Below are positions 18,158 to 27,188 of a stretch of DNA of 64,000 nucleotides, piece by piece. Made by a program: the position numbers and the translations under genes. Every line of letters begins with the position of its first letter. The first letter of the stretch is position 1. Under the pieces are notes generated by a model, which was not told the origin of the DNA, ran no database searches, and saw only the letters and a list, made by a program, of their open reading frames with translations. The stretch is from Actinopolyspora saharensis (GTDB lineage: Bacteria > Actinomycetota > Actinomycetes > Mycobacteriales > Pseudonocardiaceae), in the NCBI RefSeq assembly GCF_900100925.1, contig NZ_FNKO01000001.1, positions 434,001-498,000 of the forward strand, in the 5' to 3' direction.

Positions 18158-19231
18158 CTAGCGCCCGGAAGCCCCTTCGGCGGACGTGGTGCGCACACCG
18201 CCCTGACCGTCCGGCACGCACCGCGCCGTGCTCCGCCCGCTGGCCAGGAACTGGCTCAGGCAATCGGCGATGCGCGCGTAACCCCGCGCGTTCGGGTGGA
18301 ACGACTCCTGCATCGCGTGCGGGGCCCGTTCCTCGTGCTCCAGGGCATTCCAGTCCACGGAGAGCCGCCGGAACCACTCCGAGTCGGCCGGGGGCGAGGA
18401 GTCGGTGCACGCCTCGTGCCCGCGGCCCGCTCGCGAGAGGTCCAGGAAGGCGGCACCGTTCTGCCGAGCCACTTCGCGAAGCCCCTCGGACAGCTGGGGG
18501 ACGGCGGTGCGCCGGACCCAGCGGACGTCCGAGCTGAGCAGCGGGCACCCGGACAGGTTCTGGAGATCGGACCGGATGCCGGGGCCCACGGGAGAGGCGT
18601 AGGACTGCAGCACCAGCGAGTAGTCCTCGCGCGTGTAGCCCGCCCTGCGCATGACGGTCCGGACGTCGGAGAGCGCCCGGGAGACCTTGGGACGCATCTC
18701 CTCGACCCGCTCCGGCCACTGCTCGCGCAGCCGCTTCGAGCAACCCCCCGGCTGCTGACTGACCCAGGCGTTCACGCAGGAGTTGAGCACCCCGACGAAG
18801 TCCGGGTCGTCGTTGGCCCCGGCGGCCACCACGACGTCGGTGATCCGGTAGCGCTCGGTCAGCTCGGCCAGCTTCCGCGCCTGGGAACCGTCCGGAGGGT
18901 CGCCCCGCGGGTTCAGCCCCACCTGACTCGCCCGTGCGCCGGAGCAGGCCAGGTTGATCCGCTTCACGCCGGGTGGGAGGGACAGCTGGTGGACCACAGC
19001 TTCGGGGGAGCGGTGACACCAGTTGCCGTTCCGGCCGTCGGTGCCCGGAACGTAGTTGCCCGTGCCCTCACCGGAGAGGGTGCTGTCACCCAGTGTGACC
19101 ACAGCACGGGGCAGCTCCGGCTCCGGGCGTGGTGGGACGGGCACCGGTCGGTCGCTGACCAGTAGGACCAGCGCGAACACACTGCAGACCAGTAACAGGA
19201 TCAGGAGTTTCGCCAAGCGTGCTCGCATCAC
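18158..19231 (-). CDS. Membrane-anchored SGNH/GDSL hydrolase
   Basis: A 357-aa esterase/lipase-like protein. An N-terminal hydrophobic helix (about 7-25) serves as a signal or anchor, followed by a Pro-rich linker. SGNH block I is GDSTLSGEG with the nucleophilic Ser, block II is near ACSGARASQ, block III is GANDDPDF, and the C-terminal His lies near QESFHPN. Several cysteines suggest disulfides outside the membrane. The substrate is unknown, and a lipid or cell-wall ester is likely. Confidence 0.85.
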   Translation of the reverse strand: MMRARLAKLLILLLVCSVFALVLLVSDRPVPVPPRPEPELPRAVVTLGDSTLSGEGTGNYVPGTDGRNGNWCHRSPEAVVHQLSLPPGVKRINLACSGARASQVGLNPRGDPPDGSQARKLAELTERYRITDVVVAAGANDDPDFVGVLNSCVNAWVSQQPGGCSKRLREQWPERVEEMRPKVSRALSDVRTVMRRAGYTREDYSLVLQSYASPVGPGIRSDLQNLSGCPLLSSDVRWVRRTAVPQLSEGLREVARQNGAAFLDLSRAGRGHEACTDSSPPADSEWFRRLSVDWNALEHEERAPHAMQESFHPNARGYARIADCLSQFLASGRSTARCVPDGQGGVRTTSAEGASGR

Positions 19232-19414
19232 GTGGAGAGTTTATGGCCCGGACCCGGGAAGGCGGCATGGTGTCGGCCGGGATTCCCGGAGAGTTCCCGC
19301 GCCGGAAACTCCGAGTCCGAGGCCGTCCGAGGACGTAAGCTTGCTCGGGAGTAATTTCGTCCCCTTCGAGCGTTGTCCGGGAAACGAGTCCCCAAGCGGA
19401 GGTGCCAGCGCGAC

Positions 19415-20029
19415 GTGCCCGTATTCGTCCTGTTGCTCGTCGGTGTCGCCGTTGAGCTCAGCGTTCTCATACTCGTGGGCCAGGCCATCGGGGCCCTGCC
19501 CACCATCGGACTGCTGCTCGCCGGTGCGCTGATCGGTTCGTGGTTGCTGCGCAGGGAAGGCCGCAAGGCCCTGCGCGAGTTCAGTGAGGCCACCCGGATG
19601 CGGCGTCCCCCTGAACGTGAGATCTCGGACGGGGTGCTGATCGGCGGCGGTGGACTGCTCATCCTGCTCCCAGGGTTGGTCAGCGACCTGGCGGGGCTGA
19701 TCCTGCTGTTCCCACCCACCAGGGTGTTGCTGCGCAAGCGGCTGCGGCGCAGTGCCGAAAAGCAGCAGCAACGCATGCAGCAGCGGATGCGGGAGCGGAT
19801 GAGCGCGTTCGGGACGGGCGGTTTCGGGCCCGGCGCGTTCGCCGAAACGCCCTTCGCGGACGCGAACCGGAACTCCAGGGGAACGCGGGACAGCGACGTC
19901 ATCGACGGGGAAGTGGTGTCGGTCACCGAGGACGACGAAGCCGACTCCGACTCCACTGGCAACGTCTCCCCTGGTCAGGAGCTTCCCGACTCTTCCTCCG
20001 ACGAGAGGCGCGAGCGTGGTGGAAGCTGA
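19415..20029 (+). CDS. fxsA: FxsA family membrane protein
   Basis: FxsA is a small inner-membrane protein; in E. coli overproduction relieves phage T7 exclusion by F, but its normal role is unclear. The 204-aa protein has two N-terminal hydrophobic segments, the conserved GALIGSWLLRREG stretch, and a third segment containing LLILLPGLVSDLAG. A Gln/Arg-rich and then acidic tail follows. I chose GTG 19415 because CGGAGGTG lies ten bases before it. Its place near lnt/ppm1 matches mycobacterial Rv2053c. Confidence 0.88.
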   Translation: MPVFVLLLVGVAVELSVLILVGQAIGALPTIGLLLAGALIGSWLLRREGRKALREFSEATRMRRPPEREISDGVLIGGGGLLILLPGLVSDLAGLILLFPPTRVLLRKRLRRSAEKQQQRMQQRMRERMSAFGTGGFGPGAFAETPFADANRNSRGTRDSDVIDGEVVSVTEDDEADSDSTGNVSPGQELPDSSSDERRERGGS

Positions 20030-20211
20030 GCGGGTCGGCTGTGTCGATCCGCGACAGGGAGCGGGTTAAGCTACTCCCGGCGATCGTGACCGACGGCGAC
20101 GAGCCGCGCTGGCTTCTCCGAAACGCGGCCGGAGCGCGCTGAACGACGGTCGGTGCCGGTTTTGCGCAGTTTGCACACGCGACGGTGAATTACAGGGGTC
20201 AGGTCCGATAC

Positions 20212-21825
20212 ATGTCCGACACCACGCTCTTGCTCGGCGGGCGGATTTATTCGCCGGGTAACCCGGATGCCACCGCGATGGCCGTCAAGGACGGCACGGT
20301 CGCCTGGGTCGGCACCGACACGGTCGGTCGTGCGCTGCATCCGGAAGCCGAGATCGTCGATCTGGACGGTGCTTTCGTCGCTCCCGCGTTCGTCGACTCC
20401 CACGTCCACGCCACCTCGAGCGGACTGCTGCTCAACGGGCTCGACCTCACCGGATGCGCCTCGCTGACCGAGTTCCTGCACGCCCTGCGGGACTACGTCG
20501 CCGAACACCCGGGCCGGCTGGTGTGGGGGCACGGCTGGGACGAGAGCTGGTGGCCGGAGCAGCGCCCCCCGACACGGGCCGAGATCGACGACGCCGCACG
20601 CGGGGAAGCGGTGTACCTGTCCCGCATCGACGTGCACTCGGCGCTCGTCTCCAGCGCCCTGATCGAGCGGGCCCCGCTCGCCAGGGGCGCCGAGGGGTGG
20701 GACGAGCACGGTCCGCTTACCAGGGTGGCCCACCACCACGCGCGCAGCGCGGCGCGCGAGTCGTTGAGCGCGGCGCAGCGCAGGGAGGCCCAGGCCGCGT
20801 TCCTGCGGCACGCCGCGGCCAGGGGGATCGCCAGTGTGCACGAGTGCGCGGGCCCGGACATCTCCGGTGCGGACGACCTGGCGGACCTGCTCGGCCTCTC
20901 CGAGCGGGGCGGGGTGCCCGAGGTCGTCGGCTACTGGGGTGAGCTCGGCGCGCTGGAGAAGGGCCGTGAGCTGGGGGTGCACGGGCTCGGCGGTGACCTG
21001 TTCGTGGACGGGGCGCTGGGTTCGCGCACTGCGGCGTTGCGCGAGGCGTACGCCGACGCGCCGGGAACCTCCGGCGTGCTGTACCTGGACGCCGACGCCA
21101 TAGCCGAACACCTCGTGGAGTGCACCCGCAACGGCATGCAGGCCGGTTTCCACGTGATCGGCGACGCCGGAGTCGCCGAGGTCGGGGAGGGCTTCCGGCG
21201 CGCCGCGCGCGTGCTCGGAACCCCCGCGCTGGCCAGCGCCAGACATCGCCTGGAGCACCTCGAGATGATCGACGGCGAGCTCGCGGCCGAGCTCGCGGAG
21301 TACGGGGTGGCAGCCTCGGTGCAGCCCTGCTTCGACGCCTCCTGGGGAGGGACCACGCGGATGTACGCGAGCCGGCTCGGCCCCGAGCGCGGTGCCCGGC
21401 TCAACCCCTTCTCCGAGCTCGCTTCGAGCGGGCTGGTGCTCGCGTTCGGCTCGGACACCCCGGTCACCCAGCTGGGCCCGTGGGAGGCGATCAGGGCGGC
21501 CGTGCACCACCGCACCGAGGGCTTCGGGATCTCCCCGCGAGCGGCGTTCAACGCGCACACCAGGGGTGGTTGGCGTGCGGCCGGTGTCGACGACGGGCTG
21601 ACCGGAACGCTCGTGCCGGGGGCTCCCGCCACCTACGCGGTGTGGAGCGTCGACGAGCTGGTTCCCGCCGGGCAGGACTCCAGGGTGCGCCGCTGGTCCA
21701 CCGATCCCCGCTCCGGGGTGCCCGCGTTACCCGACGTCTCCCCGCAGGCCAAACTGCCGCGCTGTCTGCGTACGGTGCTGCGCGGGAAGACGATCCACCA
21801 GCGGAACCCGGGGGACGAGGACTGA
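20212..21825 (+). CDS. Amidohydrolase 3 family metal-dependent hydrolase
   Basis: A 537-aa TIM-barrel amidohydrolase of the YtcJ-like group. The metal-binding motif is VDSHVHA near residue 65. Further expected ligands lie in FHVIGDAG, HRLEHLEM and the FGSDTPV segment near the C-terminus. ATG 20212 follows an AGGGG-rich stretch. The family hydrolyses amide or cyclic amide bonds and many members have no known substrate. It lies alone between fxsA and lnt. Confidence 0.85.
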   Translation: MSDTTLLLGGRIYSPGNPDATAMAVKDGTVAWVGTDTVGRALHPEAEIVDLDGAFVAPAFVDSHVHATSSGLLLNGLDLTGCASLTEFLHALRDYVAEHPGRLVWGHGWDESWWPEQRPPTRAEIDDAARGEAVYLSRIDVHSALVSSALIERAPLARGAEGWDEHGPLTRVAHHHARSAARESLSAAQRREAQAAFLRHAAARGIASVHECAGPDISGADDLADLLGLSERGGVPEVVGYWGELGALEKGRELGVHGLGGDLFVDGALGSRTAALREAYADAPGTSGVLYLDADAIAEHLVECTRNGMQAGFHVIGDAGVAEVGEGFRRAARVLGTPALASARHRLEHLEMIDGELAAELAEYGVAASVQPCFDASWGGTTRMYASRLGPERGARLNPFSELASSGLVLAFGSDTPVTQLGPWEAIRAAVHHRTEGFGISPRAAFNAHTRGGWRAAGVDDGLTGTLVPGAPATYAVWSVDELVPAGQDSRVRRWSTDPRSGVPALPDVSPQAKLPRCLRTVLRGKTIHQRNPGDED

Positions 21826-22050
21826 ATTCGGAGGGCGGGCCGAGCACGCGGAACCGCCGGCCGAATCCGCCACCGGACGAATCCGTCGTCGGGCGGCCGG
21901 AGCGGATTCGCGGGGTGCGCCGTCGTTCGGGGACGCCGACCGCTCGTCGGGGTCCTGCAGCGCGGTTCGGCGTGGCTGGAGGGCTCGGCTCACGCGGAGC
22001 GGGCGCCTCGGTAGCCGCGCCCCGAGCGAGTCTTGCCGTAAGGAATCCCA

Positions 22051-22086
22051 GTGGCGAAAGTTGATCGTTGGTTACCTCCAGGGTGA
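22051..22086 (+). CDS. Possible 11-codon leader peptide before lnt
   Basis: GTG 22051 follows AAGGA at a spacing of six bases and opens a reading frame (VAKVDRWLPPG) that ends in TGA at 22084-22086. That stop overlaps the GTG 22083 start of lnt as GTGA. This would couple lnt translation to a short upstream peptide. It may be fortuitous. Confidence 0.35.
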   Translation: MAKVDRWLPPG

Positions 22087-23711
22087 ACCCGGAAAACAGG
22101 GAGCGTCCCTCCCCGTGGAAGCGGCTGTCCCTGCTCGGCGGAGAGCGGAGCCGGTACGCGGTGCTCGCGCGTTCGTTGTCGGCCGCCGCGGGCGGAGGGT
22201 TGCTGTACTGGGCGAGTCCTCCGCGTGAGCTGTGGTGGCTGGCGCCGGTGGCGCTGGCCGTGCTGGCCCTCGTCGTGCGTGGACGGCGCGCACGGGCCGG
22301 ATTCGGCTACGGTTTCGTGTTCGGCCTGGCCTACATGCTGCCGCTGCTCGGGTGGCTGCTGGACTTCCTGGGCGGTCAGTTCGGTCCGTGGCCCTGGTTG
22401 GGCGTGGGGTTGGTGGAGGCGCTCTTCCTCGGGATCGCCGGGGCCGGAATGGCGCGCGCCGGAACGTTGCGGCTGGCCCCCGTGTGGCAGTCGGCCGTCT
22501 TCGTGACGGCGGAGCTGCTGCGCTCCGCGCTGCCGTTCGGAGGATTTCCCTGGGGGCGACTGGCCTTCACCCAGACCGGTGGGGCGCTGCTGCCGCTGGC
22601 CTCGGTCGGGGGGACGGCTCTGGTCGGGTTCGGTGTCGCGCTGACCGGAACGGCGCTGGCGGAGCTGGTGCGCCGACTGACGCGCCTGGTGCGCTCCCGG
22701 CGGAGCCCCACCGGTGACGCGGGGCGTGCGAGGCCGCTGCGCGGGCTGAGCGTTCCTGCGGCGGGAACTCTGCTGCCGGTGGTGCTGGGACTCGCGGTCG
22801 CTCCCACTGTGGGAACAGCGCCCGAATCCGGGACGGCCCGGGTGGCGGTCGTGCAGGGCAACGCCCCCAACGTCGGCCTGGACCTGCTCTACCGGGACCG
22901 GCAGCTGCACGCCAACCACGTCCGAGCCGCGCGCGAGCTCGTCGCCGACGTGGAGGCGGGAAGGGTCGCCCGCCCCGATCTCGTGGTGCTGCCGGAGCAG
23001 GTCGGCTCGTGGGGACCCGAGCGGCGGGACCCGGCGCTGCGCGATGTCGTGGAAAGTCTGGGAGTGCCCGTGGTCGTCGGTGGCCTGGCCACGAACTCGA
23101 CGGGCGAGCTCAGCAACCGCATCGTGCGCTGGGGGCCCGGTGAAGGGGCCGGTGAGGAGTACGTCAAGCAGCACCTGGTTCCCTTCGCCGAGAAGATCCC
23201 CATGCGCTCGGTGGCCGGGGCGGTGAGTCCCTTCGTGCGGCGCTTCGACCGGGACATGGTTTCCGGCGACGAGCCGGGTGTGCTGAACGCCGGACCCGTG
23301 CGGCTCGGTGTCGGGATCTGCTACGACGTCGCCTACGACGACGTCTTTCGCGGGGCCGCGCGAGCCGGGGCCAACCTGTTCGCGGTGCCGACCAACAACG
23401 CCTGGTACGGGCGTTCGGAGATGAGTTACCAGCAACTGGCGATGTCGCGGCTGCGCGCCGTCGAGCACGGGCGTTCGATGCTCGTGGCGGCCACGAGCGG
23501 GGTCAGCGCGGTGGTGCGGCCGGACGGGAGCGTGGCGCAGCGCACGGACCTGTTCACGGCGGACGCGCTCGTCGCCGAGGTCCCCCTGCGAACCTCGACG
23601 CCCCCTGCCACGAGCATCGGGGAGTACGTCACGTGGGCGGTCGCCGCGCTGGGGGTGCTCGCGGTGGTGCTGAGCACGCTGCGTGGACGTCGCGCGAGAC
23701 GCGGCGGGTGA
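22083..23711 (+). CDS. lnt: Apolipoprotein N-acyltransferase
   Basis: Lnt adds the third acyl chain to the N-terminal cysteine of lipoproteins on the outer face of the membrane. The 542-aa protein has about six N-terminal membrane helices and a nitrilase-like domain. The catalytic triad is seen as Glu in VVLPEQVG, Lys in VKQHLVPFAEK and Cys in GVGICYDVAYDD. A final hydrophobic segment lies at the C-terminus. I chose GTG 22083; TTG 22068 is an alternative. ppm1 follows 90 bases later; in M. tuberculosis the two are fused in one protein (Rv2051c). Confidence 0.92.
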   Translation: MNPENRERPSPWKRLSLLGGERSRYAVLARSLSAAAGGGLLYWASPPRELWWLAPVALAVLALVVRGRRARAGFGYGFVFGLAYMLPLLGWLLDFLGGQFGPWPWLGVGLVEALFLGIAGAGMARAGTLRLAPVWQSAVFVTAELLRSALPFGGFPWGRLAFTQTGGALLPLASVGGTALVGFGVALTGTALAELVRRLTRLVRSRRSPTGDAGRARPLRGLSVPAAGTLLPVVLGLAVAPTVGTAPESGTARVAVVQGNAPNVGLDLLYRDRQLHANHVRAARELVADVEAGRVARPDLVVLPEQVGSWGPERRDPALRDVVESLGVPVVVGGLATNSTGELSNRIVRWGPGEGAGEEYVKQHLVPFAEKIPMRSVAGAVSPFVRRFDRDMVSGDEPGVLNAGPVRLGVGICYDVAYDDVFRGAARAGANLFAVPTNNAWYGRSEMSYQQLAMSRLRAVEHGRSMLVAATSGVSAVVRPDGSVAQRTDLFTADALVAEVPLRTSTPPATSIGEYVTWAVAALGVLAVVLSTLRGRRARRGG

Positions 23712-23801
23712 ATCCCCACGTTGGTCGATCGTGAACGAAGGGCGCGTCCGGGACCGGCGATGCGGCGGCCGGAGCGGCGGTGAGCAGGCGAGGAGACAGG
23801 G

Positions 23802-24593
23802 ATGACTGAGCCGCGGGAATCGGCGGTTTCCGGGGAGCCCCCGCGCACGTTGGTGGTCGTTCCGACCTTCAACGAGCGGGACAACCTGCGACAGATCGTG
23901 GGTCGTCTCAACGAAGCCGTGCCCTACGTGCACGTGTTGGTCGTCGACGACAACAGCCCGGACGGGACCGGTGAACTCGCCGAGGAGCTCGCCGCCGACG
24001 AGCGGGTGCACGTGCTGCACCGCACCGTGAAGGAGGGGCTGGGGGCCGCCTACGTCGCCGGGTTCGACTGGGCCCTGGAACGGGACTACCAGGTGATCGT
24101 GGAGATGGACGCGGACGGTTCGCACGCCCCGGAGCAACTGCCCGCTCTGCTGGAGACGCTGCGCTCCCGGGGGGTGGGGACGGTGCTCGGATCCCGTTAC
24201 GTTCCCGGGGGGAGCGTGGTGAACTGGCCGTGGTACCGCTCGCTGCTGTCCCGCGGGGGCAACATCTACTCCAAGTGGGCGCTCGGAGTTCCGGTCAACG
24301 ACCTGACGGGGGGCTTCCGGGTGTACCGCAGCGAGGTGTTACGCAGCGTGAACACTCACGCTGTGGCCTCGCAGGGGTACTGCTTCCAGGTGGACTTGGC
24401 GATGCGCGCCGTGGAGGCGGGCAGCTCCATCGTCGAGGTCCCGATCACGTTCGTGGAACGCGAGAGCGGCGAGTCCAAGATGAGCGGCTCCATAGTCCGG
24501 GAGGCGCTGCTGCGCGTCACCGAGTGGGGGGTGCGCAGGCGGATGAACTCGCTCCGCGCGCTGCTGCGCTCACTCGTCCGTGGACGTGGCTGA
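23802..24593 (+). CDS. ppm1: Polyprenol-phosphate mannosyltransferase
   Basis: Transfers mannose from GDP-mannose to polyprenyl phosphate, the donor for lipoglycan and protein mannosylation. The 263-aa GT2 enzyme has the nucleotide-binding start TLVVVPTFNERDNL, VVDDNSPDGT, and the metal-binding EMDADGSHAPEQL. It lacks the membrane domain of larger dolichol-phosphate mannose synthases. SD AGGAGACAGGG precedes ATG 23802. Its partner lnt is a separate gene just upstream, and rbpA lies convergently downstream as in mycobacteria. Confidence 0.94.
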   Translation: MTEPRESAVSGEPPRTLVVVPTFNERDNLRQIVGRLNEAVPYVHVLVVDDNSPDGTGELAEELAADERVHVLHRTVKEGLGAAYVAGFDWALERDYQVIVEMDADGSHAPEQLPALLETLRSRGVGTVLGSRYVPGGSVVNWPWYRSLLSRGGNIYSKWALGVPVNDLTGGFRVYRSEVLRSVNTHAVASQGYCFQVDLAMRAVEAGSSIVEVPITFVERESGESKMSGSIVREALLRVTEWGVRRRMNSLRALLRSLVRGRG

Positions 24594-24610
24594 GTGGTCG
24601 GTGAACATTT

Positions 24611-24645
24611 CGGGCGCCCGCCCCGCGGAGGGAGTCGGGCGCCCG
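24611..24645 (+). terminator. Bidirectional terminator between ppm1 and rbpA
   Basis: Two copies of the self-complementary decamer CGGGCGCCCG (24611-24620 and 24636-24645) flank 15 bases and pair into a stem in either transcript. They sit in the 67-base gap between converging genes. Confidence 0.65.
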
Positions 24646-24660
24646 AGTGCGTGCGAGCTG

Positions 24661-25017
24661 TCAGTTCGAGCTGTCGCCGGATCGGGTGCGACGAGAACGC
24701 AGCTCCTCCAGCCGCTCGTTGAGCAGCTCCTCGAGCTCGGGAACGCTGCGGCGCTCCAGCAGCATGTCCCAGTGGGTGCGCGGCGGTTTGGCCTTCTTCT
24801 GCTCCGGCTGGCTGCCGTCGACGATTTTCGACTCGGTGCCGTGCAGACGGCATTCCCAGGTCGAGGGGACCTCGGCGTCGTCGGAGAAGGGCACCTCGAA
24901 CTCGTGGTCCTTGGAGCAGGCATAGCGCACCGTCCGGCGCGGTGCGAGGTCGTGGTTGCGATCCGTCTCGTAGCTAACCGCTCCGAGCCGGCTGCCACGC
25001 AGAACGCGGTCGGCCAT
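24661..25017 (-). CDS. rbpA: RNA polymerase-binding protein RbpA
   Basis: RbpA is an essential or near-essential actinobacterial factor that binds the principal sigma factor and RNA polymerase and stabilises open complexes. The 118-aa protein has the N-terminal tail, a core with CSKDHEFEV and WECRLHG (zinc-ribbon-like cysteine pairs), a basic linker, and the C-terminal sigma-interaction domain RTHWDMLLERR...ELEELLNERL. ATG 25017 follows AAAGGAA at eight bases. It converges with ppm1 as in mycobacteria (Rv2050/Rv2051c). Confidence 0.95.
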   Translation of the reverse strand: MADRVLRGSRLGAVSYETDRNHDLAPRRTVRYACSKDHEFEVPFSDDAEVPSTWECRLHGTESKIVDGSQPEQKKAKPPRTHWDMLLERRSVPELEELLNERLEELRSRRTRSGDSSN

Positions 25018-25070
25018 GACGGTTCCTTTCGCTTCGGCCCGGGTTTTCCGGGCGGCTTTGCTCACCGAGT

Positions 25071-25100
25071 GCAACGACGGGGGACGCACCGTCTGTTCCC
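25071..25100 (-). promoter_or_regulatory. Candidate ECF-sigma promoter of rbpA
   Basis: On the minus strand GGGAAC (25100-25095) is followed after 19 bases by GTTGC (25075-25071), close to the GGAAT/GTT pattern of thiol-stress sigma factors such as SigR/SigH. Streptomyces rbpA is known to be SigR-controlled. The spacing is slightly long and the call is from pattern only. Confidence 0.4.
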
Positions 25101-25624
25101 GGTTGGGGGCTTCTGATTGCCGTCGGTGACGGCACTCACTCGTCAACGGCGTTGACTTACCCGTGAGATGCACGGGCGGAACGTTCGTGACGCGTTCTCA
25201 CTCCCGTAACCCACAGGTGCGTCCGAACGGGTGATAGTGCCAGAGCACCCGTCACCGAGACCAAATGCGTATCCGGTCGCATGTGTGAATGGGACCGATA
25301 TCACGTCCTCCGTCGTAGTGGCGAACGAGCCTGTCTTCACTCTTCGTGTTCATGCCGGTTTCCACTTCGGTGGTAACGGAAGGTACTGGAATATGCCACA
25401 GCACGGCTTATCGGGGTCCAGTGTCACCGACATGGAGCAGTCACCGGCTCCGCGACGTACGGAGCGAACTCGAGAGCACCGTTCCGAGTGAGTGGTCCAA
25501 CTCCCGTGCGGGTGGTCCGGGTCGGGCCCGGTGTACTCACTCCCCTCCGGCAACGTCGCCGCACCGTGCCCGCATTCCCGGCCGAGAGGGTCTCGAGGAG
25601 GAGTTTCGGCCCGGACGTCGGCGC
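25101..25624. other. 524-bp intergenic region upstream of rbpA
   Basis: No convincing gene is seen. Short open frames exist on both strands but have no good ribosome site or recognisable content. The stretch 25180-25400 is less GC-rich than its surroundings, so it may hold further rbpA promoters. The MFS gene ends at 25625. Confidence 0.5.
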
Positions 25625-27025
25625 TCACAGCACTTCGGGGGCCTCGTTGCCCGCCTGGCGGATCGCCCGGCGCACCGGGATCGGCCAGAGCAGCGCCAGC
25701 CCGAGGACGAAGAAACCGATCAGGGAGATGATCGCCGTGCGGAAGGACCCTGTGGCCTGCCCCACGGCCGCGAAGACGAGCGGACCGATCCACGAGGTCG
25801 ACCGTTCACCCACCTGGTAGAGGGAGAAGTACTCGGCCTCCCTGCCGCGCGGGATCATCTGGCTGAACAGGGACCTGGACAGCGCGTTGGTGCCCCCCAG
25901 GACCAGCCCGATGCCCGCCGCGACCGCGTAGAACTGCCCCGGCTCCCCCTCGCGGGTGAAGAAGGCCGCGATCAACACCACCACCCAGACCGACAGACTG
26001 ATCATGATCGTTTTCTTCGCGCCGATGGCGGCCGCCGCCCGGCCGTGCAGCACTCCGCCGAGGAAGGCGATGAACTGGACGACCAGGATCGTGCTGATCA
26101 GCACGTCCTGGCTCAACCCCAGTTCGACGTCCCCGTACTGGGCCGAGACCTTGAACACGGTGCTGATCCCGTCGGTGAAGACCATGTAAGCACCGAGGAA
26201 GGCCAGGGTGAGTGGTAACCGCCGCGCCTGACGCAGCGTCGCGGCCAGTTGGCGGAACCCGGCTCCCAGCGTCGCGCGTCCCGTCCCGCCGGGGGCGGGA
26301 CGGTGATCACGCAGTTTCGCCAGCGGCAGCAGCGTGAAAACGGCCCACCACAGCCCGCAGGAGACGAACACCAGTCGAACCGCTGTCTCCTGGTCGATTC
26401 CCAGCATCCCGTGTCCGGTGTAGAGCACGAGGTGGCCGGCCAGGGCGACTCCGCCGCCCAGGTAGCCGAAGGCCCAGCCCCGTGCGGACAGGGAGTCGCG
26501 CTCGTCGGCGGTGGCGATCTCCGGCAGCAGGGAGTAGTACACCACCACCGAAGCGCCGAAGCAGACGTTGGCCAGCACGAACATCCCGGCACCGATCCGC
26601 CAGTCCTGCCCGCTCGTCAACGCGAGCAGGGCGGTGGCCGTCGCTCCGCCGAACGCGAAGACCGCGAGCATCTTCCGCTTGTCGCCCGTGCGGTCGACGA
26701 GAGCCCCGGTCAACGGCAGCACCAGCACCTGGATCACGGCTGCCAGCGAGAGCAGATATCCCCAGAGCGAACCGGCCGGGAAGCTCCAGCCGAGGAGTTC
26801 GACGGAGCAGCGCCGGAGAGCGTCGCCTCCAGGGCACGCGTCGACCCCGTTGCGGGCCACATCGGCCTCGGCGGCCTTGGTGGCCACATCGGTCAGGTAC
26901 AGCGACAGGAACACCGTCGTGATCGATGTGGGAAACACCGAGTTGGCCCAGTCGTACCAACACCAACCGATATGCTCGTCACGTCGAGCGGTTTCGGGTG
27001 CGGCTTCCGCACGGTTGGCGGTCAT
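25625..27025 (-). CDS. MFS transporter of the UMF1/Atg22-like family
   Basis: A 466-aa membrane protein with about 12 helices. The N-terminal signature GWCWYDWANSVFPTSITTVFLSLY is typical of the Atg22/UMF1 group of major facilitators, whose fungal member exports amino acids from the vacuole. The internal GALVDRTGDKRKML loop is the MFS motif. I chose ATG 27025, preceded by GGACGGGAA. Bacterial substrates are unknown. It is transcribed away from the GDPD gene's end, with 163 bases between them. Confidence 0.85.
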   Translation of the reverse strand: MTANRAEAAPETARRDEHIGWCWYDWANSVFPTSITTVFLSLYLTDVATKAAEADVARNGVDACPGGDALRRCSVELLGWSFPAGSLWGYLLSLAAVIQVLVLPLTGALVDRTGDKRKMLAVFAFGGATATALLALTSGQDWRIGAGMFVLANVCFGASVVVYYSLLPEIATADERDSLSARGWAFGYLGGGVALAGHLVLYTGHGMLGIDQETAVRLVFVSCGLWWAVFTLLPLAKLRDHRPAPGGTGRATLGAGFRQLAATLRQARRLPLTLAFLGAYMVFTDGISTVFKVSAQYGDVELGLSQDVLISTILVVQFIAFLGGVLHGRAAAAIGAKKTIMISLSVWVVVLIAAFFTREGEPGQFYAVAAGIGLVLGGTNALSRSLFSQMIPRGREAEYFSLYQVGERSTSWIGPLVFAAVGQATGSFRTAIISLIGFFVLGLALLWPIPVRRAIRQAGNEAPEVL

Positions 27026-27188
27026 GCGTTCCCGTCCTAGCGTTGAGCGGCTGCGTTGATTGCGCCGAGTACCTTTCTCGGACACCGCTCGACGGAGCAA
27101 TGCGTAGTTTCACTCAAAAACCGTCCTCGCTCGGTGCGCGGGATCTCCACCGCGGGGGAGCTGGCGGACCGAGCCAGCGTGCGAGCGC

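Noticed and set aside
25350..25431. 27-aa minus-strand frame (MSVTLDPDKPCCGIFQYLPL...) upstream of rbpA
   Set aside because: It looks faintly peptide-like but has no ribosome site, no modification genes nearby and no repeat elsewhere in the window.
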